A stretch of 64,000 bases of DNA from Trichopria drosophilae (taxonomy: Eukaryota; Arthropoda; Insecta; Hymenoptera; Diapriidae): contig CM059584.1 in NCBI GenBank assembly GCA_030407085.1, positions 140,296,001 through 140,360,000 on the forward strand, read 5' to 3'. Position 1 is the stretch's first letter. Each line of letters starts with the position of its first letter. Positions 11,224 to 23,141 of this stretch are shown here, in pieces. The translations under genes were made by a program, and so were the position numbers. Below the pieces are notes generated by a model that was not told the origin of the DNA, ran no database searches, and saw nothing but the letters and a program-made list of their open reading frames with translations.

Positions 11224-11512
11224 GTCTAAATTTCTTGGAGTGAGAATTCACTCTTTAATTAGTGAAAACCGAGTAACTCTCGTGAAAGAGTGAATATTCA
11301 ACTCTTTAAGAGTGGAAAATCACTCTTTAGGAGTGAACATTCACTCTTTCCTCTAGAGTTGTCAAATTCACGACTCGGAGGGAAAGAGTGACTTTTCACT
11401 CTTGTTGGATTGAAATTTCACTCTTAAAGAGCTGAATATTCATTCTTTCACGAGAGTTGCTCGGTTTTCACTAACCAAAGAGTGAATTCTCACTCCAAGA
11501 AATTTAGAGAGC
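11224..11512. mobile_element. GAGTGAA-rich palindromic MITE-like element
   Basis: The ends are near-perfect inverted copies: CTAAATTTCTTGGAGTGAGA at 11225 and its complement ending about 11508. Inside are matched ATTAGTGAAAACCGAG, AACTCTCGTGAAAGA and GAATATTCA blocks and many ACTCTTT/AAAGAGTG words. Relatives occur at 30532-30940, 43970-44160 and 52270-52765, and more weakly at 56035-56275. No target duplication is clear. Confidence 0.8.
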
Positions 11513-12419
11513 GAGTTGTAAGTATCAAGCGAAAAGGTTAGTATTTAAAAAATTTATCCTCGATACTGAATGTACCGTTTTGAATGTTCAAAATTTCACT
11601 TGAGATTTGTGATCAGCGACCTAGAAACCTCTTCTACACAAGGTTACAGTTTATTCTAACAATTTTTTTCCGTATTTTGGATACTTTCTTCGACATTCCC
11701 GCAGCAGCTACGGTGTTCGAAAATGTGAACGAAATCGTTTATGAAAAAATGTCTCAAAATTGTATGGGAACATTTTTATGTGTATGTTTTATTTTTCGGG
11801 TCGCTGATTATGAATTCGAAGTAAAAATCTTGAAATTCAAAGTGGCGGATCCAATAGGACGCATAACAAATTTTATATTTACTTGGAATGCGCAATACCC
11901 TGTATTTGGTCGGTTTCGAGATAGATGATTACTAATCTGCACTCAAACTATTCAATTTTACAATGTCAGTTGCAACATGGTGGTCCATAATCTAAAACAA
12001 TACTGAAATCAAATGAAACTTTGTAAACGTTGATTACAAATCTATACTGAATATTGTGATATAAGGGGTCAGACTGCAAATGGTTTTTCTGATTCGAATT
12101 CAAATTTTTTTTTATTGTTATTTTTACTTTTTTTGTTTAATTTACGTTTTTGTTTCTGTTATTTTATATATTTTGTTTACTATCGTTTTCCTGGATTGGA
12201 ACTTTATAACCAATTCCGAATGTGCTGTAATAATAATGTTACTTAGCACGACCCAAATCCATTCGAAATCAGCCATCATGATCAGCTGTATTGGATCCCC
12301 CATTTTGAATTTCAAAATTTTGTTTTCAGATTTGCAATCATCGACCTCGAAAACCTGTTAATATACTAGACACATATGTCCAATCATAGCCAAATAAAAA
12401 TATATCGAAAGTACGCCAA
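11513..12419. repeat. Decayed fragments of the ~120-bp unit
   Basis: Scattered remnants are visible: 'gtgatcagcgacctagaaacct' near 11605, 'gggtcgctgattatgaattcga' near 11800, 'gtggcggatccaatagg' near 11840, and inverted 'ggatcccccattttgaatttc' near 12294. Frames at 11584-11928 and 12080-12361 run through these remnants and I do not accept them as genes. Confidence 0.55.
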
Positions 12420-12750
12420 TTTTGCAATATTGAATTTTTGTCGTAAAAGTTGTGAAAAAGTTTAATTGTTAATTTTTAAACTGATTAAAACAAATCGTTC
12501 TAAACGTGAAATTGATCGCTCTCTCAGATTCTTCTATCAAAATTTGTCTACAATAAATGTGTAAAAAAGTTATAAACAATTATTCACAAAAAACGCGATT
12601 TTTCCTTCACAAAAATTATTTAATCAATATTTTCATGTCAAACAAAAAAAGTTATTAGGTCAAAGTTTAAAATATCGTGTCTTTAATTAGCTAGAAATAT
12701 TGATAATAACGTATGAGAAAATTAAAGATGGCGGCTCCAAAATGGCGACT
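12420..12750. repeat. Left arm of the 12.4-14.3 kb foldback
   Basis: It is complementary to 14008-14330. Shared blocks are AATTGTTAATTTTTAAACTG, TCAAAATTTGTCTACAATAA, AACAATTATTCACA and ATATTTTCATGTCAAACAA. The order is preserved with moderate divergence. Confidence 0.85.
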
Positions 12751-12849
12751 GCAGCAATATTTTTTTTTTTGTAAAATTGAGCTTATGGTACCAAATCTTT
12801 AAGAATTATCCGATCTTGACAAAGTTAGTACCCATAAATTATTGGGTTC

Positions 12850-13275
12850 TCCGAGTATTAATTTCACGTTATTTTTACAAAACTTTAAGTGGCGGATTCA
12901 ATATGGCGTCCAAAAGTTATATTTTTTTAAATTTTCATGCAAATTGCAATAAGGAGGTTTTTTGGGTCGCTGGTTATGAAAATGAAGTCATTTTCAAAAA
13001 TTCAAAATGATGGATCCAATATGGCGGCGGAAAATTTAAAATTTTATGTTACATCTACGAAACTTGGTATATAGGGGTTTGTGAGGTCGCCGATTACGAA
13101 AATCATGTTATTTTTTCAAAGTCCAAAATGGCGGATCGAATATGGCGGCCGAAAATACAAAATTTCGTATTATATTTATAAAACTTGGTATAAAGGAATT
13201 TTTGAGGCCGCTGATTACGAAAATGTAGTCGTTTTTCAATTATTGAGAATGGCGAATCGAATATGGCGGTAGAGA
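12850..13275 (+). repeat. Four direct ~120-bp units inside the foldback
   Basis: The GGCGGATTC-type anchor occurs at 12891, 13011, 13131 and about 13250, a period of 120 bp. Each anchor is preceded by a 'gaggtcgctgattacgaaaat' block and followed by 'atatggcggc'. Frames at 12777-13010 and 13081-13272 are produced by the array. Confidence 0.85.
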
Positions 13276-14007
13276 ATTACAAACGCTGTTTTATGTTCAA
13301 CTTAGTAAATCGGGTAATTGGGGTCTCGATTACGAATTAGGAGTAATTTTAGAAAATTGAAAATAGCGAATCGCGGTCAAAAATAAACATTTTGTTTTCC
13401 TTTTATGTAACTATACTGAAATACTGTTAATCAATGCAATATATAACTTTTACTATATAAGTTTTTGATTGAACCTCCGGCGATCAAGGCATAAATAAAT
13501 TCTGCTGGAAAAAAATTGCCTAATAGTTGATTTTCAAAAATGTTTTAAATTTCAATTTTTAAAGGCAATCCTCATGCAGGATAGAAAGGTCAATCTTTTT
13601 TACCGTTATCAAAAGTTGTACCTTTTTTAATTTACTTTTAATAAAATATAAATTCAACTCGTGATTACTTCCTCAATTATAAGAATTTTGGAATGAAACA
13701 AAATTGAAATTACAGATTGAACATTTTTATTAGCAAAAGTAAAAAGAAAAGAATTAAGATGTTTATAAACAAAAAAAATTATCAATAAAAGTAAAAAACC
13801 TCCCTATGTCTAATTTTAAGAAAAGTAATAAAAATTTCTAATAATTTTTCCGCCATACTGCATACGACATTTTTATTTTTTAAAAAATAACTTGAAATTC
13901 GTACTCAGAGACTTCAAAAACTTATGGGTACTAAGCTTTATCAAGATCGAATAATTTTGGAAGATTTGGTACATTAAGCTAATATTTTACAAAACAAAGA
14001 AAGTTTT

Positions 14008-14330
14008 AGTAGCCATCTTGAATCCTCCATCGTCAACTATCCTATATATTATTACGAACATTTATAGCTGACACGATATTTTCAGGTTTTACCCAATGAC
14101 TTTTCTTGTTTGACATGAAAATATTAATTAAAAAATCTTTGTGAAGGAAAATATCGAATTTTTCTGTGAATAATTGTTTATAACTTTTTACACATTTATT
14201 GTAGACAAATTTTGATAGAAGAATCTTAGAGAGCGATCAATTTTACGTCTCGAACGATTTGTCTTAATCAGTTTAAAAATTAACAATTAAACTTTTTCAC
14301 AACGTAGGACAAAAATTCAATATCGTAAAA
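14008..14330. repeat. Right arm of the 12.4-14.3 kb foldback
   Basis: Reverse-complement partner of 12420-12750. Its outer part (about 14180-14270) is also duplicated in direct orientation just outside, at 14335-14405, with shared TTATTGTAGACA and GCGATCAATTTTACGTC. Confidence 0.85.
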
Positions 14331-14334
14331 TAAC

Positions 14335-14405
14335 TTTTTGCCCGTTTATTGTAGACAGAATTTGATAACTGAATCTGAAAGGGCGATCAATTTTACGTCG
14401 AGAAT
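14335..14405 (+). repeat. Partial tandem duplicate of the foldback arm end
   Basis: 'taactttttgcccgtttatt' through 'gatcaattttacgtcgagaa' repeats about 14185-14265 in the same orientation. It breaks the symmetry of the foldback, so it arose after or at its edge. Confidence 0.7.
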
Positions 14406-14438
14406 GTTTTAACTCAAATTTATTGAATTGGTTTTTAA

Positions 14439-14653
14439 CCCTTAATCCCGACGCATGGATCGTTTTCGACCAAGAGAAAATTCAAATTGTACTTTGTAAA
14501 TTACACAACTATCAGCAATTTCAAACGGCAGGACATATTTGGCCCAGATAGTGGGAGGAAAAGACCTTAAAATAGCCGTCGGAAGTAAGGATTAATGTCA
14601 AGAAATATTCCGAAAATCGTGGTGAAATTTGTGTTCTCTTGGGCGTTAACGGG
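14439..14653. mobile_element. Short TTAA-flanked piggyBac-type remnant
   Basis: TTAA (14435-14438) is followed by CCCTTAATCCCGACG. The right end GGGCGTTAACGGG (14641-14653) is followed by TTAA (14654-14657). The complement of the right end, CCCGTTAACGCCC, resembles the termini at 28605 and 33562 (CCCATTAACG). The two ends match each other only partly, so this may be one decayed element or two fused ends. There is no coding content. Confidence 0.5.
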
Positions 14654-15040
14654 TTAAGGGACCACTTCAGGAATTCATACCCTGTAAGAAATACAAAAAT
14701 ATGGCCAGTTTTTACAGAATTATGTGTAAAATTGACATATCTTTCCTTAAAATGAACCTTTAAATGAACCGACTCGCTATTTTAAACGAATTCACTTTTA
14801 TCGAAGCCGCATTGTAACTAAAATGACGCCCGTTAAGGAAAGTAATCAAATTTGCTCTAAATTATCTAATTTAAAAAATAGCGAAACAATGTCTCAAAAT
14901 TTGGGTTTCGTAAAAAGAAATGCTCGAAGGTACAAACTATTTTCGACACTTAGTAGGTATTATAAAAATTTTAGTAAAGAGAGATCTAGTAAAATTTGCA
15001 AAATAAATTATAACCTGAATTTATTAGAAATATTCGCATA

Positions 15041-15790
15041 ATGAAAGTCTGACAACAAATTACCATCTAAGATTATAAAATAAAATCGACAATTTGTTAC
15101 TATAGCACTTTATTTTTATTAACAAAGAGTGACAGCTCTACATGGTAGAATAATGAACAATTTTCACGATTACTAAATCAGAAATATCTTGGACAATCTG
15201 AACATCCAGTAAATATTCTATATTATGCAACCAGTAAACAACTTTATACATTACATGCGTTGCATACAATATTTTATGCATATTAAGTACATATGCAGCG
15301 ATTTGCTATGCGAGATGGAGTAACTAAACTTTACTACCATGCATACAACAATTTACAGAATTGTTTTTGAAACATTGATTATGTTACCTGTGAGAAAATT
15401 AGTTTGAACATTTGTTATGAACAATCGTAGAAGACAGTTTCATTCGATTACTGAAAATGTGATGCACAATGAAATAGAAGAACTCTGTAATGAAAAACAC
15501 CAAAAGAAAAGTAAGGATGTTTAAAAAAAACAAATAAATATTGTTCAGTGTTTAAATGGTCTAAAAATAATAAGATTTGGCAAATAGTCACCGAAAACGA
15601 TTTTAGAAAAAATAATCGAACGTTTTCGGTAAATGTATATCAGAAACTATTCGCGCAACTAAAAAACAGATTAAATTAATAACTATTACACATAAAAAGT
15701 AATTAATAAATTCATCTGTTTAAAATTTCCAAACGAGAACTTAAATAACCAATTTTCTTTCGTGAAATCCTCGTATAAACATTACAGCAT
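15041..15790. other. AT-rich non-coding stretch with one short hairpin
   Basis: No gene or repeat pair is seen, apart from a perfect 10-bp inverted repeat ACCGAAAACG (15590-15599) / CGTTTTCGGT (15621-15630). Confidence 0.5.
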
Positions 15791-15799
15791 AACATTTTG

Positions 15800-15990
15800 T
15801 TGGCCATATTGGATCAGCCATCTTAAATTTTAAAAACTTAGCCTCAAAATCGTGATGAAAGACCGAAAAGGATCTGTATGCTTATTTTCTTGTAATTTTT
15901 GAAGCATTTTATGAATTTCGGTATACCACATTGGAAAGGCCATATTGAATTTTAATAAACTAACCTCAAATTCATTGTCATAGCGCACGA
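15800..15990 (-). repeat. Two inverted remnants of the ~120-bp unit
   Basis: 'ggccatattggatcagccat' (about 15801) and 'aaaggccatattgaatttt' (about 15936) lie about 130 bp apart in the same orientation, with decayed flanking blocks. Confidence 0.55.
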
Positions 15991-16499
15991 AAACATTGAA
16001 CTACACCTTCGGGATGATTAAACAAGTAAAATTATAAATGTTACCAATAACGTTCGTAAATCATCAACATATTGATTTCAAGAGGTTAGGACGATTCAAG
16101 ACAAACAAATTTACAGTGATGTTATCTCCGGTTTAGTAGATTCTGCAACTTTATTGATGCGAAAAGAAAACACCAAACGGGCGAAGTTTTCTTCTTTGTA
16201 ATGCGCCATATTAGTTTATGGAGCCTATAAATAGCAATTCGGACTACGCCAAACAGAAGAGCACTCTCAAAAATGCAATAGGGATGTTTGAACTGTTCAT
16301 TTCCTTTTTCTCCTACAGTAAAGTGTCAAACCATCCAAAAAAGATTTACAAAATTATTAAAAATCATATAAATTAAAAAAAAGTACCATTACTTATTACA
16401 ATCATGTACATCTAAGTAAAATAATAAATTTTTAAATAAATTTTCGAAAATGCAATTTTTCTTTGAACAAATCTATGCGGTTTCACTTTTTTTTCGTGA

Positions 16500-16790
16500 A
16501 GTGGTAAAATATATTCTGAGGATGTTTTAAATTCGATGAGAGGACCTATGCATAGGTGCATAGCCGGTTCGGATCTTTAAATGAGGTCAACGCCCTTCGT
16601 TTATATCGACCATGACCACTGACGCGAAAACTCACATAGGGGCCCCTTGGGGATGAGAAAAAGTCGAGGTAGGTTATTGTTAACTTTCCGAACATTTCTT
16701 TGAAATTTCTGGCTTTTTAAAATTTTACCGATTCCCATTGTACGTCACGGTAGGAGGTAAGTCTTGATGAAATGATTTCAGCAGGTTCAA
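16500..16790. other. Moderately GC-rich island, unassigned
   Basis: The segment around 16540-16660 (GGGGCCCCTTGGGG, TATCGACCATGACC) is richer in GC than its surroundings. A minus-strand frame of about 45 codons crosses it, and a consensus-like donor GGAG/GTAAGT lies on the plus strand near 16752. There is no recognisable product, and the two hints are on opposite strands, so I do not call an exon. Confidence 0.3.
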
Positions 16791-17324
16791 AGGAAATCAT
16801 ATTTTGTCCTTTGAGTTCATGTTTTACTGGATGTTGGCGCATATCTCAGATTATGTACACCTGCGCTTAGATAAGTTGAGAAATTTTTTTTACCGACAAC
16901 CGTGCGGAAACAATCAATTATAATTTAAAAAAATATATGAAACAGTTTTCTTTAGAAAAATAGAAATTGTTATACTTATAATTCATGTATGTATCTAATG
17001 TACTATTATATTTGTATATTTTTAATTTTTATAAATTATAAAAAAACTTAACAAACAAAAAATTTCGTTTATCGCCTATTACGAATTCGTCGTTGAATTT
17101 TTATAATTAAATATTAATAATTCAACATGGCGCATGATTGTCTTAAAATTCATTGAATTCACTTTTGAATAAGGATTTTTAAATCATTTTAGACATATTA
17201 AAAAATGGTAGTCTCAATCGTTTATATTCTGAAAAACCTCAAGTCCAGTAATCTTTACGAATTCGTTTGGACATTTTACAGCCACCGTTTTGAATTTTCA
17301 AAATTTAAGGTCAAGTCAAGGCCA

Positions 17325-17455
17325 ATAAAATGCAAAATGGTTGACATTCGATTAATGTAGTAATTTTTGGTTCCAAATATACAATATCAATTAAGTACGA
17401 AATCACTTTTTAATCATTGAAATAAAACAATTAATAGCTACCGTGAAAGTTACGT
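17325..17455. repeat. Outer inverted pair, left copy
   Basis: 'aaaatgcaaaatggttgaca' through 'aatcattgaaataaaacaat' is the reverse complement of 22733-22850. The pair encloses two complete foldbacks and a MITE (17.48-22.71 kb). Confidence 0.8.
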
Positions 17456-17477
17456 AAATGTAGTTTTTATCATAGGA

Positions 17478-17683
17478 GGGCGCAAAATGCAATTTTACGC
17501 ACTACCGGGCGGAAATTAAAAGACATAAGGAATGACGATATGAATTATTAGGTACATTAATGAATTTTCATGAGAATTCATTTTGTGTGTGGATAATAAA
17601 GTCTTCCGTTTTATTTTACAGCTATTGTGATATAAAATCATGTTAGCGTTATGTAGCACGGAAGAAAATTTTATTTTGCGCCC
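17478..17683. mobile_element. MITE-like element with GGGCGCAAAAT ends
   Basis: The ends GGGCGCAAAAT (17478-17488) and ATTTTGCGCCC (17673-17683) are perfect. The match continues imperfectly inward (ATGCAATTTT / AAAATTTTAT) and slightly outward (TAGGA / CCATA). No transposase and no clear target duplication are visible. Confidence 0.65.
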
Positions 17684-17714
17684 ACCATACTCAAAATATT
17701 CTAATAAGTGGTAT

Positions 17715-20700
17715 CATATCGAACATTACTCTGATAACGCGCGTTCGAAGTAAAATATTGAGGATCTGAAATGAAAATTGGAATATTTTAATTAGATTAG
17801 CTTCTACAGAAAATGACGAAATTCATTTATTCATAAATTTTCTACATGAAATATGACCAATTACGTTTCCACTTACGAAATATTATAAGACAAATCTGTT
17901 CCATTTTGCTTAAAATTAAAAACTGTTTGTTTCTATTCGTATTTTCTTTAATGTACGGAGAGTACACAGTGAAATGTAAGTATGCAAATGTTATTGTTCT
18001 ATTGGCACTGCCAAAACATACTAATTTGAAAATTTTTAGCAAATATGATACACTTCAGAATTTAGATTCTGTTTGAGTTGATGTAATCATTCTACATCAA
18101 GAACGTGTATGAAATGAGCAGAGAAAATACGAAATATTCTTAAACAAATTAAAATTAAACAAAAATAATAAATATTTTTAGAATATAAAAAAAGTATTTT
18201 TAATTCAAGTAGATATTTTCCATGCAAGTAGTAGAATAAAAATTTATTTGAGCTTTTAGATGTAACTTCTAAATTTGACCACATACTGTTTACTTAGGAC
18301 GCTTTTTATCGCTCAACATTTTCTTGTCTTTAAAAACGTTGTTTATTTAACACCAAATTTGTGATTAAAAAAATGGTGGGTTCTTTATCTTAATCAACGC
18401 GATGAAGTATGTTTTACATGTTATTTCATTAAAAATATAATTTAATTAGTGTTCGTAGCTTTTTTTACGTCGTTTTTAAATATTATTTAGAAATTGGTTT
18501 TGAAATTGGCAATGAAAATTTTGCAAACTTTGCAAAGAAATTTATATCATTTTTTCATATCAACCTTTATAGCGGCCATTATTTAGCGGCGGCTAATAAA
18601 GTAGTGGATACAGCGGAGTTTTCCTTTCTGTGTAGAAAGTATTTTAGCTGCACTAAATTTGTGTTAGTACAAAAATTAATGAGGGAGAGTGGTAAGCCAG
18701 GTCACTAATTGAATTAGTATTTTTACTAATAAACGTCTACCAAAGCATTAACGAAATTTAGTTCTTTATTTATTATTAATATACGGACCAAATGGTCCTC
18801 AACACCTCTTTTTTATTAATTTATTTTATTAATTTAACTTATTAGTAATAAAGTATTAAAAAATACAATGACTAATGAAATTATTAGTATTTAATTAATG
18901 AGTTAGTATTTTTTACTTCTATATTATATTCGTCACCGATTATTCACTTTTTGATTACTAGTTATTAACTAATTTCGACATATATACATTCCCAACCTAA
19001 CCTAATCTGGAAACTAATAAAATCACATTATGACAAAAATGCTTCATAAATTGAACTGAATGTTGAATCCTCCAGAGGAGGACTTTTTAAAACTAACTAA
19101 AATTTAGTTTATCCTGATTTTACTTAGTTTAATTTAGTTTCAACAGAGTGACTCATCATTTAGTACAATTTTTAATAGTTTTCTAGCGTACCACAGTACA
19201 TATAACTTTAAATTAAAAAGTCTAGTATAGACTACCAAGTCTAGTATAGTGTCCAGAATTAACTAAATTTTAGTTAGCTTAAAAAAATTCTCCTCTGGAG
19301 GATTCAACATTCAGTTCAATTTACGAAGTATTTTTGTCATAATGTGATTTTATTTTAAAGTACAAGATATTTTAATGTTTTTATTTATTTGAACATTTCA
19401 AATTGAATTTAAAAAGTAAAATTAATTATATCAGGGCCGCTAAATCATCATTTACATTACAAACAAGGAGCTAATTTGTCTACTGTTGCATTTCGTGAAT
19501 ATTAAATAAAAATTGTTTGTAACCTCAAAATTAGAAAAAGTATAATTTCACAACACATTTATGCACAATTTATATATTGTGTTTTTTATAAATCTCTTCC
19601 ATTATTTCCAATTAAGATATTTCAGGTTAGGTATTGAGATTTCTACTAACGACATCATTTTACTAACACTAAATGAACTACGGAGTAGTGAATAAAGTCC
19701 TACTGTCTAAATTAGAATTAGTGACAAACGACTAATCAAGATGTGAACCGCCATGGTCCAATTGCGTTAGTAATCATTTTTCCTAGTATGGAGGTAACTT
19801 TTAATTCATCAGTAAGGTTCTAATAATTCCATTAGTCATATTATTCTTTAATACGTTACTACTAAAATGAATAAGTTATATTTCACTAATGCTTTGGTAG
19901 TTTTTACTCTTTATTAGTAAAAATGCTAATTCAATTAGTGACCTGACTTTTCACTCTCCCAAAATAAGTTTTTGACTCACACATTTGTGCAGCTAAAATA
20001 CTTTCTACACGGAACGGAAAAGTTAGCTGCATCCACTAATTTAGTATCTAAAATGCTCACTATTTAGATACTAAATTCTATCTAAATAAAGGCAGCTATA
20101 AAAGCTGATATGAAAAAAGTGGCTCGTTTTCACTTTATTTTTTCTTTTCTGAATTCCTTGGAAAACTTTGGAAAATTTTCATTGCCAACAACAATTCGAG
20201 AATAATATTTAATAACGGCGTAAACAAAAGATACGAGTACTAATGAAATTATGTTTTTAATGAAATAACATGTAAAATATATTTCAGCGCGTTGATTTAG
20301 ATAAAGAACCCACCATCATTTTAACCACAAATGTGTTTAATAAACGATTTTTTAAAGACTAGAAAACATTGAGCGATAAAAAGAGTCCTAAGTAAACAGT
20401 TCGTGGTCAAATTCACAAGTTGCATCTAACAGCGCAAATAAATATTTATTCGAATAGCTGCAAGAAAAATATTTACTTGAATTAAAAATATTTTTTTGAT
20501 GTTTTAAAAATATTTATTATTATTGTTTAATTTTAATTTATTTAAGACTATTTCGTATTTTCTCTACTTATTTCATGCATGTTCTTGATATAGAACGATT
20601 ACATTAACTCTAACAGAATTTAAATTCTGAAGTGTATCATATTTGCTAAAAATTTCCAAATTAGTATGTTTTGGCAGTGCGAATAGAACAATAACATTTG

Positions 20701-20930
20701 CATACTTAGATTTCACTGCGTACTCTCCATACATTAAAGAAAATACGAATCGAAAACAAACAGTTTTTAATTTTAAGCTAAAAGGAACAGATTTGTCTTA
20801 TAATATTTCGCAAGTGGAAACATAATTGATCATATTTTATGTAGAAAAACTTATTGTGAATAAATGAATTTCTTCACGCGCATTATAAGTGTAATGTTCA
20901 AAATGGCACCATCTTTTAAGCTTTTTCGTC
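17715..20930. repeat. 3.2-kb foldback (giant palindrome)
   Basis: The arms at about 17815-18720 and 19930-20870 are inverted copies: 'ccaattacgtttccact' with 'aagtggaaacataattg', 'actgtttacttaggac' with 'gtcctaagtaaacagt', and the GGTCACTAATTGAATTAGTA block. A short outer match pairs 17719-17748 with 20878-20912. The centre is a tighter palindrome, 19015-19083 with 19292-19354, around GAATCCTCCAGAGGAGGA. The interval between arm and centre is longer on the right (about 580 against 300 bp), so indels followed formation. Frames at 17842-18284 and 20643-20825 lie in the arms and mirror each other; they are not genes. Confidence 0.85.
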
Positions 20931-21039
20931 CGGAAAGTCTGGTATTTGGACACAACTTTCAACGCTGTATCTTTTGTTCCAACCGGCGTTAGAAAACATT
21001 GAAATTAGTCACAATCCATAGATTTAAGCCTCCTCTTTC

Positions 21040-22706
21040 AAATGCCGCAGTTAGAATCAGCCGACGACTTCACAGAAGAATGTTATGATCATTTTGTTGA
21101 AAAAAATACTGATTTTTTCCGAATTTCTTCGCAAGAATCGCCTTTTTGACGTTGAAAAGGGTAAAGCTGACCACTGCAAAACGTACTAATCGCGTCTTTT
21201 TGCTGAGCCCTTTCTTGTCCGTCAGATGTTTTTTTCAAAAAATAAAATAGCGGCTGCAATATTTTGCATTTGTCATTTTGCATTTTGTGGCACAACTATC
21301 GAGTATTTGACCGTGTAACGGTTGAAATCATAGAGAATTGTAGTGAAAAAATAATTATTATCATTTGCGAATACCTACACTCATCATGATTCACTCATAA
21401 CCTCAAATTAGTTACATACAATGGATTTTTATCTGATTTTATTTTTGTTTGATTTTCACTCAATTTTTGACTGTTTCGTATCATTACGTACGTGTGAAAT
21501 TGAAAAATAATCAGTGATTGGTTTATAACCTAAAAATGGAGTGCAGCACATCTTGTACTATGACGTTTGTAGATTTAAAAAACGTTAATATCGGAGTAAA
21601 TACATCGATCCTCCAATGCCTAATTTCAAAGTTGTTTATTCGTGATGATAAATATAATACATTACCTACACACCGCTAATTCACAACAATTTACATCACG
21701 TTGTTTAGCCGTCAATACTTACTAAACCGTTGACCGACTCTTACCACGGGAAGTAAACGCTATTTATTTTTACGATTTTTTTTGTACTTTTTAAATTTTG
21801 TTTGTACTTTTTTCATTTTTAACAATTATTTTTATTTTTTTCATTTAGATAATTTATATTTTTTATATCGGATTTTTCAAAGAAATGACAATGGTGAATC
21901 GAATCAATAGTAATATGGAAAATCTATGTAATTTTATGAAATTATTTGAAACGTACCTTGCAAAAATTTTTATTACATTCTGAACAATAAGATGTTCGTC
22001 TTTCACATTATTGTTACCAGAACAATATCGTTTTGATTCTTCATTTTTGATAATGTGGGATTAAGGTTTTTAGACTTTCTTTGTATATAATCTGTGGTAT
22101 CACTTACAGCGAAGTTTATTCTGATATTCGCTTTTATTAACCCTACAAACGTCATATAGTAACAGGCAGTAATATAATTGTCGTCGTGTACTCAATTTTT
22201 AGATTATAAACTAACTATTGAGAAGTCACAAACGTATCAGGTCATTTTCAATTTCACACGTAAGTAATATGGAAACGTCGAAAATTGAGTGAAAATTAGA
22301 ACCAAAAAGGTAAAAGTCCATTGTATGTAACTAATTTGAGGTTATGAATGAATAATAATGAGATTAGGTATTCACAAATGATAAAAATTAGTTTTTCATC
22401 CAATTCTCCATGATTTCAACCGTTACGTGGTCACGTAATCGATAATTGTGGGAGAAAATGCAAAATTATAACTTGCAGACGCCATCTTGAAGACGCCATT
22501 TTGTTTTTTGAAAAAATCCCTCAGGAGAAGAAAGGGCTAAGCAAAAAGACGCGATTAGTATCTTTTGAAATGGTTAGCATTGCCCTTATCAGTGTCAAAA
22601 AACGCGATTCATGCGAAGAGGCGTCAAAAAAATCAGGATTTTTTTCAAAAAAATGATCATAATTTTTTTGTTGAAATTGCCGGCTGATTCTGACCACGGC
22701 ATTTGC
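21040..22706. repeat. 1.7-kb foldback
   Basis: The left arm is about 21040-21640 and the right about 22090-22706. Matches include AAATGCCGCAGTTAGAATCA with its complement at 22690, CTAATCGCGTCTTTTTGCT with AAAAGACGCGATTAG, CGTAACGGTTGAAATCAT/ATTTCAACCGTTACG, CATAACCTCAAATTAGTTAC with its complement at 22330, and TGACGTTTGTAG/CTACAAACGTCA. The loop (21640-22090) is AT-rich. A third, partial copy lies at 29725-30245. The frame at 21089-21295 is within the arm. Confidence 0.85.
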
Positions 22707-22732
22707 TATGCGCTATTTATTAATTTCACGCT

Positions 22733-22855
22733 AGTCATTAATTATTTTATTTCAATGATTAAAAAATGATTACATTAATTGGTATTGTACATTTTGAACC
22801 AAACATTACTGCATTAATCGAATGTCAACCATTTTGCGTTTTATTCCTCACGTTT
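22733..22855. repeat. Outer inverted pair, right copy
   Basis: Reverse complement of 17325-17455 (shared CATTAATCGAATGTCAACC and TTTCAATGATTAAAAA). It directly adjoins the right end of the 21.0-22.7 kb foldback. Confidence 0.8.
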
Positions 22856-23141
22856 GGTTTTTCTGTTAGAATAATAATATTGGTTAAATTTTTAGAGTTT
22901 TTATGCAATGTCTTTCAAAGATTTCCAGAGTAATTTATGAAAAAATATACTGAATGGAGCAACAAAAAATTACTATTCTATTTGTATTTAATTCAATAAC
23001 GCAATTATGCAATTGGAAAAAGCATTTCCTAGTGTTAAAAGTTTTATAAGACTTGTTAAAAATACACCGCAATGACGTGCAAAGAAGTGTGTATATTCGG
23101 TTCTGTACGGGCTTAAAGAATGCTTTGACAAAACATCTTAA

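Noticed and set aside
14823..15041. 72-codon lysine/serine/asparagine-rich frame starting with ATG
   Set aside because: Composition matches translated AT-rich DNA, with no domain or context.
17842..20825. Pair of similar frames in the two arms of the 3.2-kb foldback, considered as duplicated genes
   Set aside because: Overlapping frames occur on opposite strands of the same arm and mirror each other through the axis. They are AT-driven and lack a domain.
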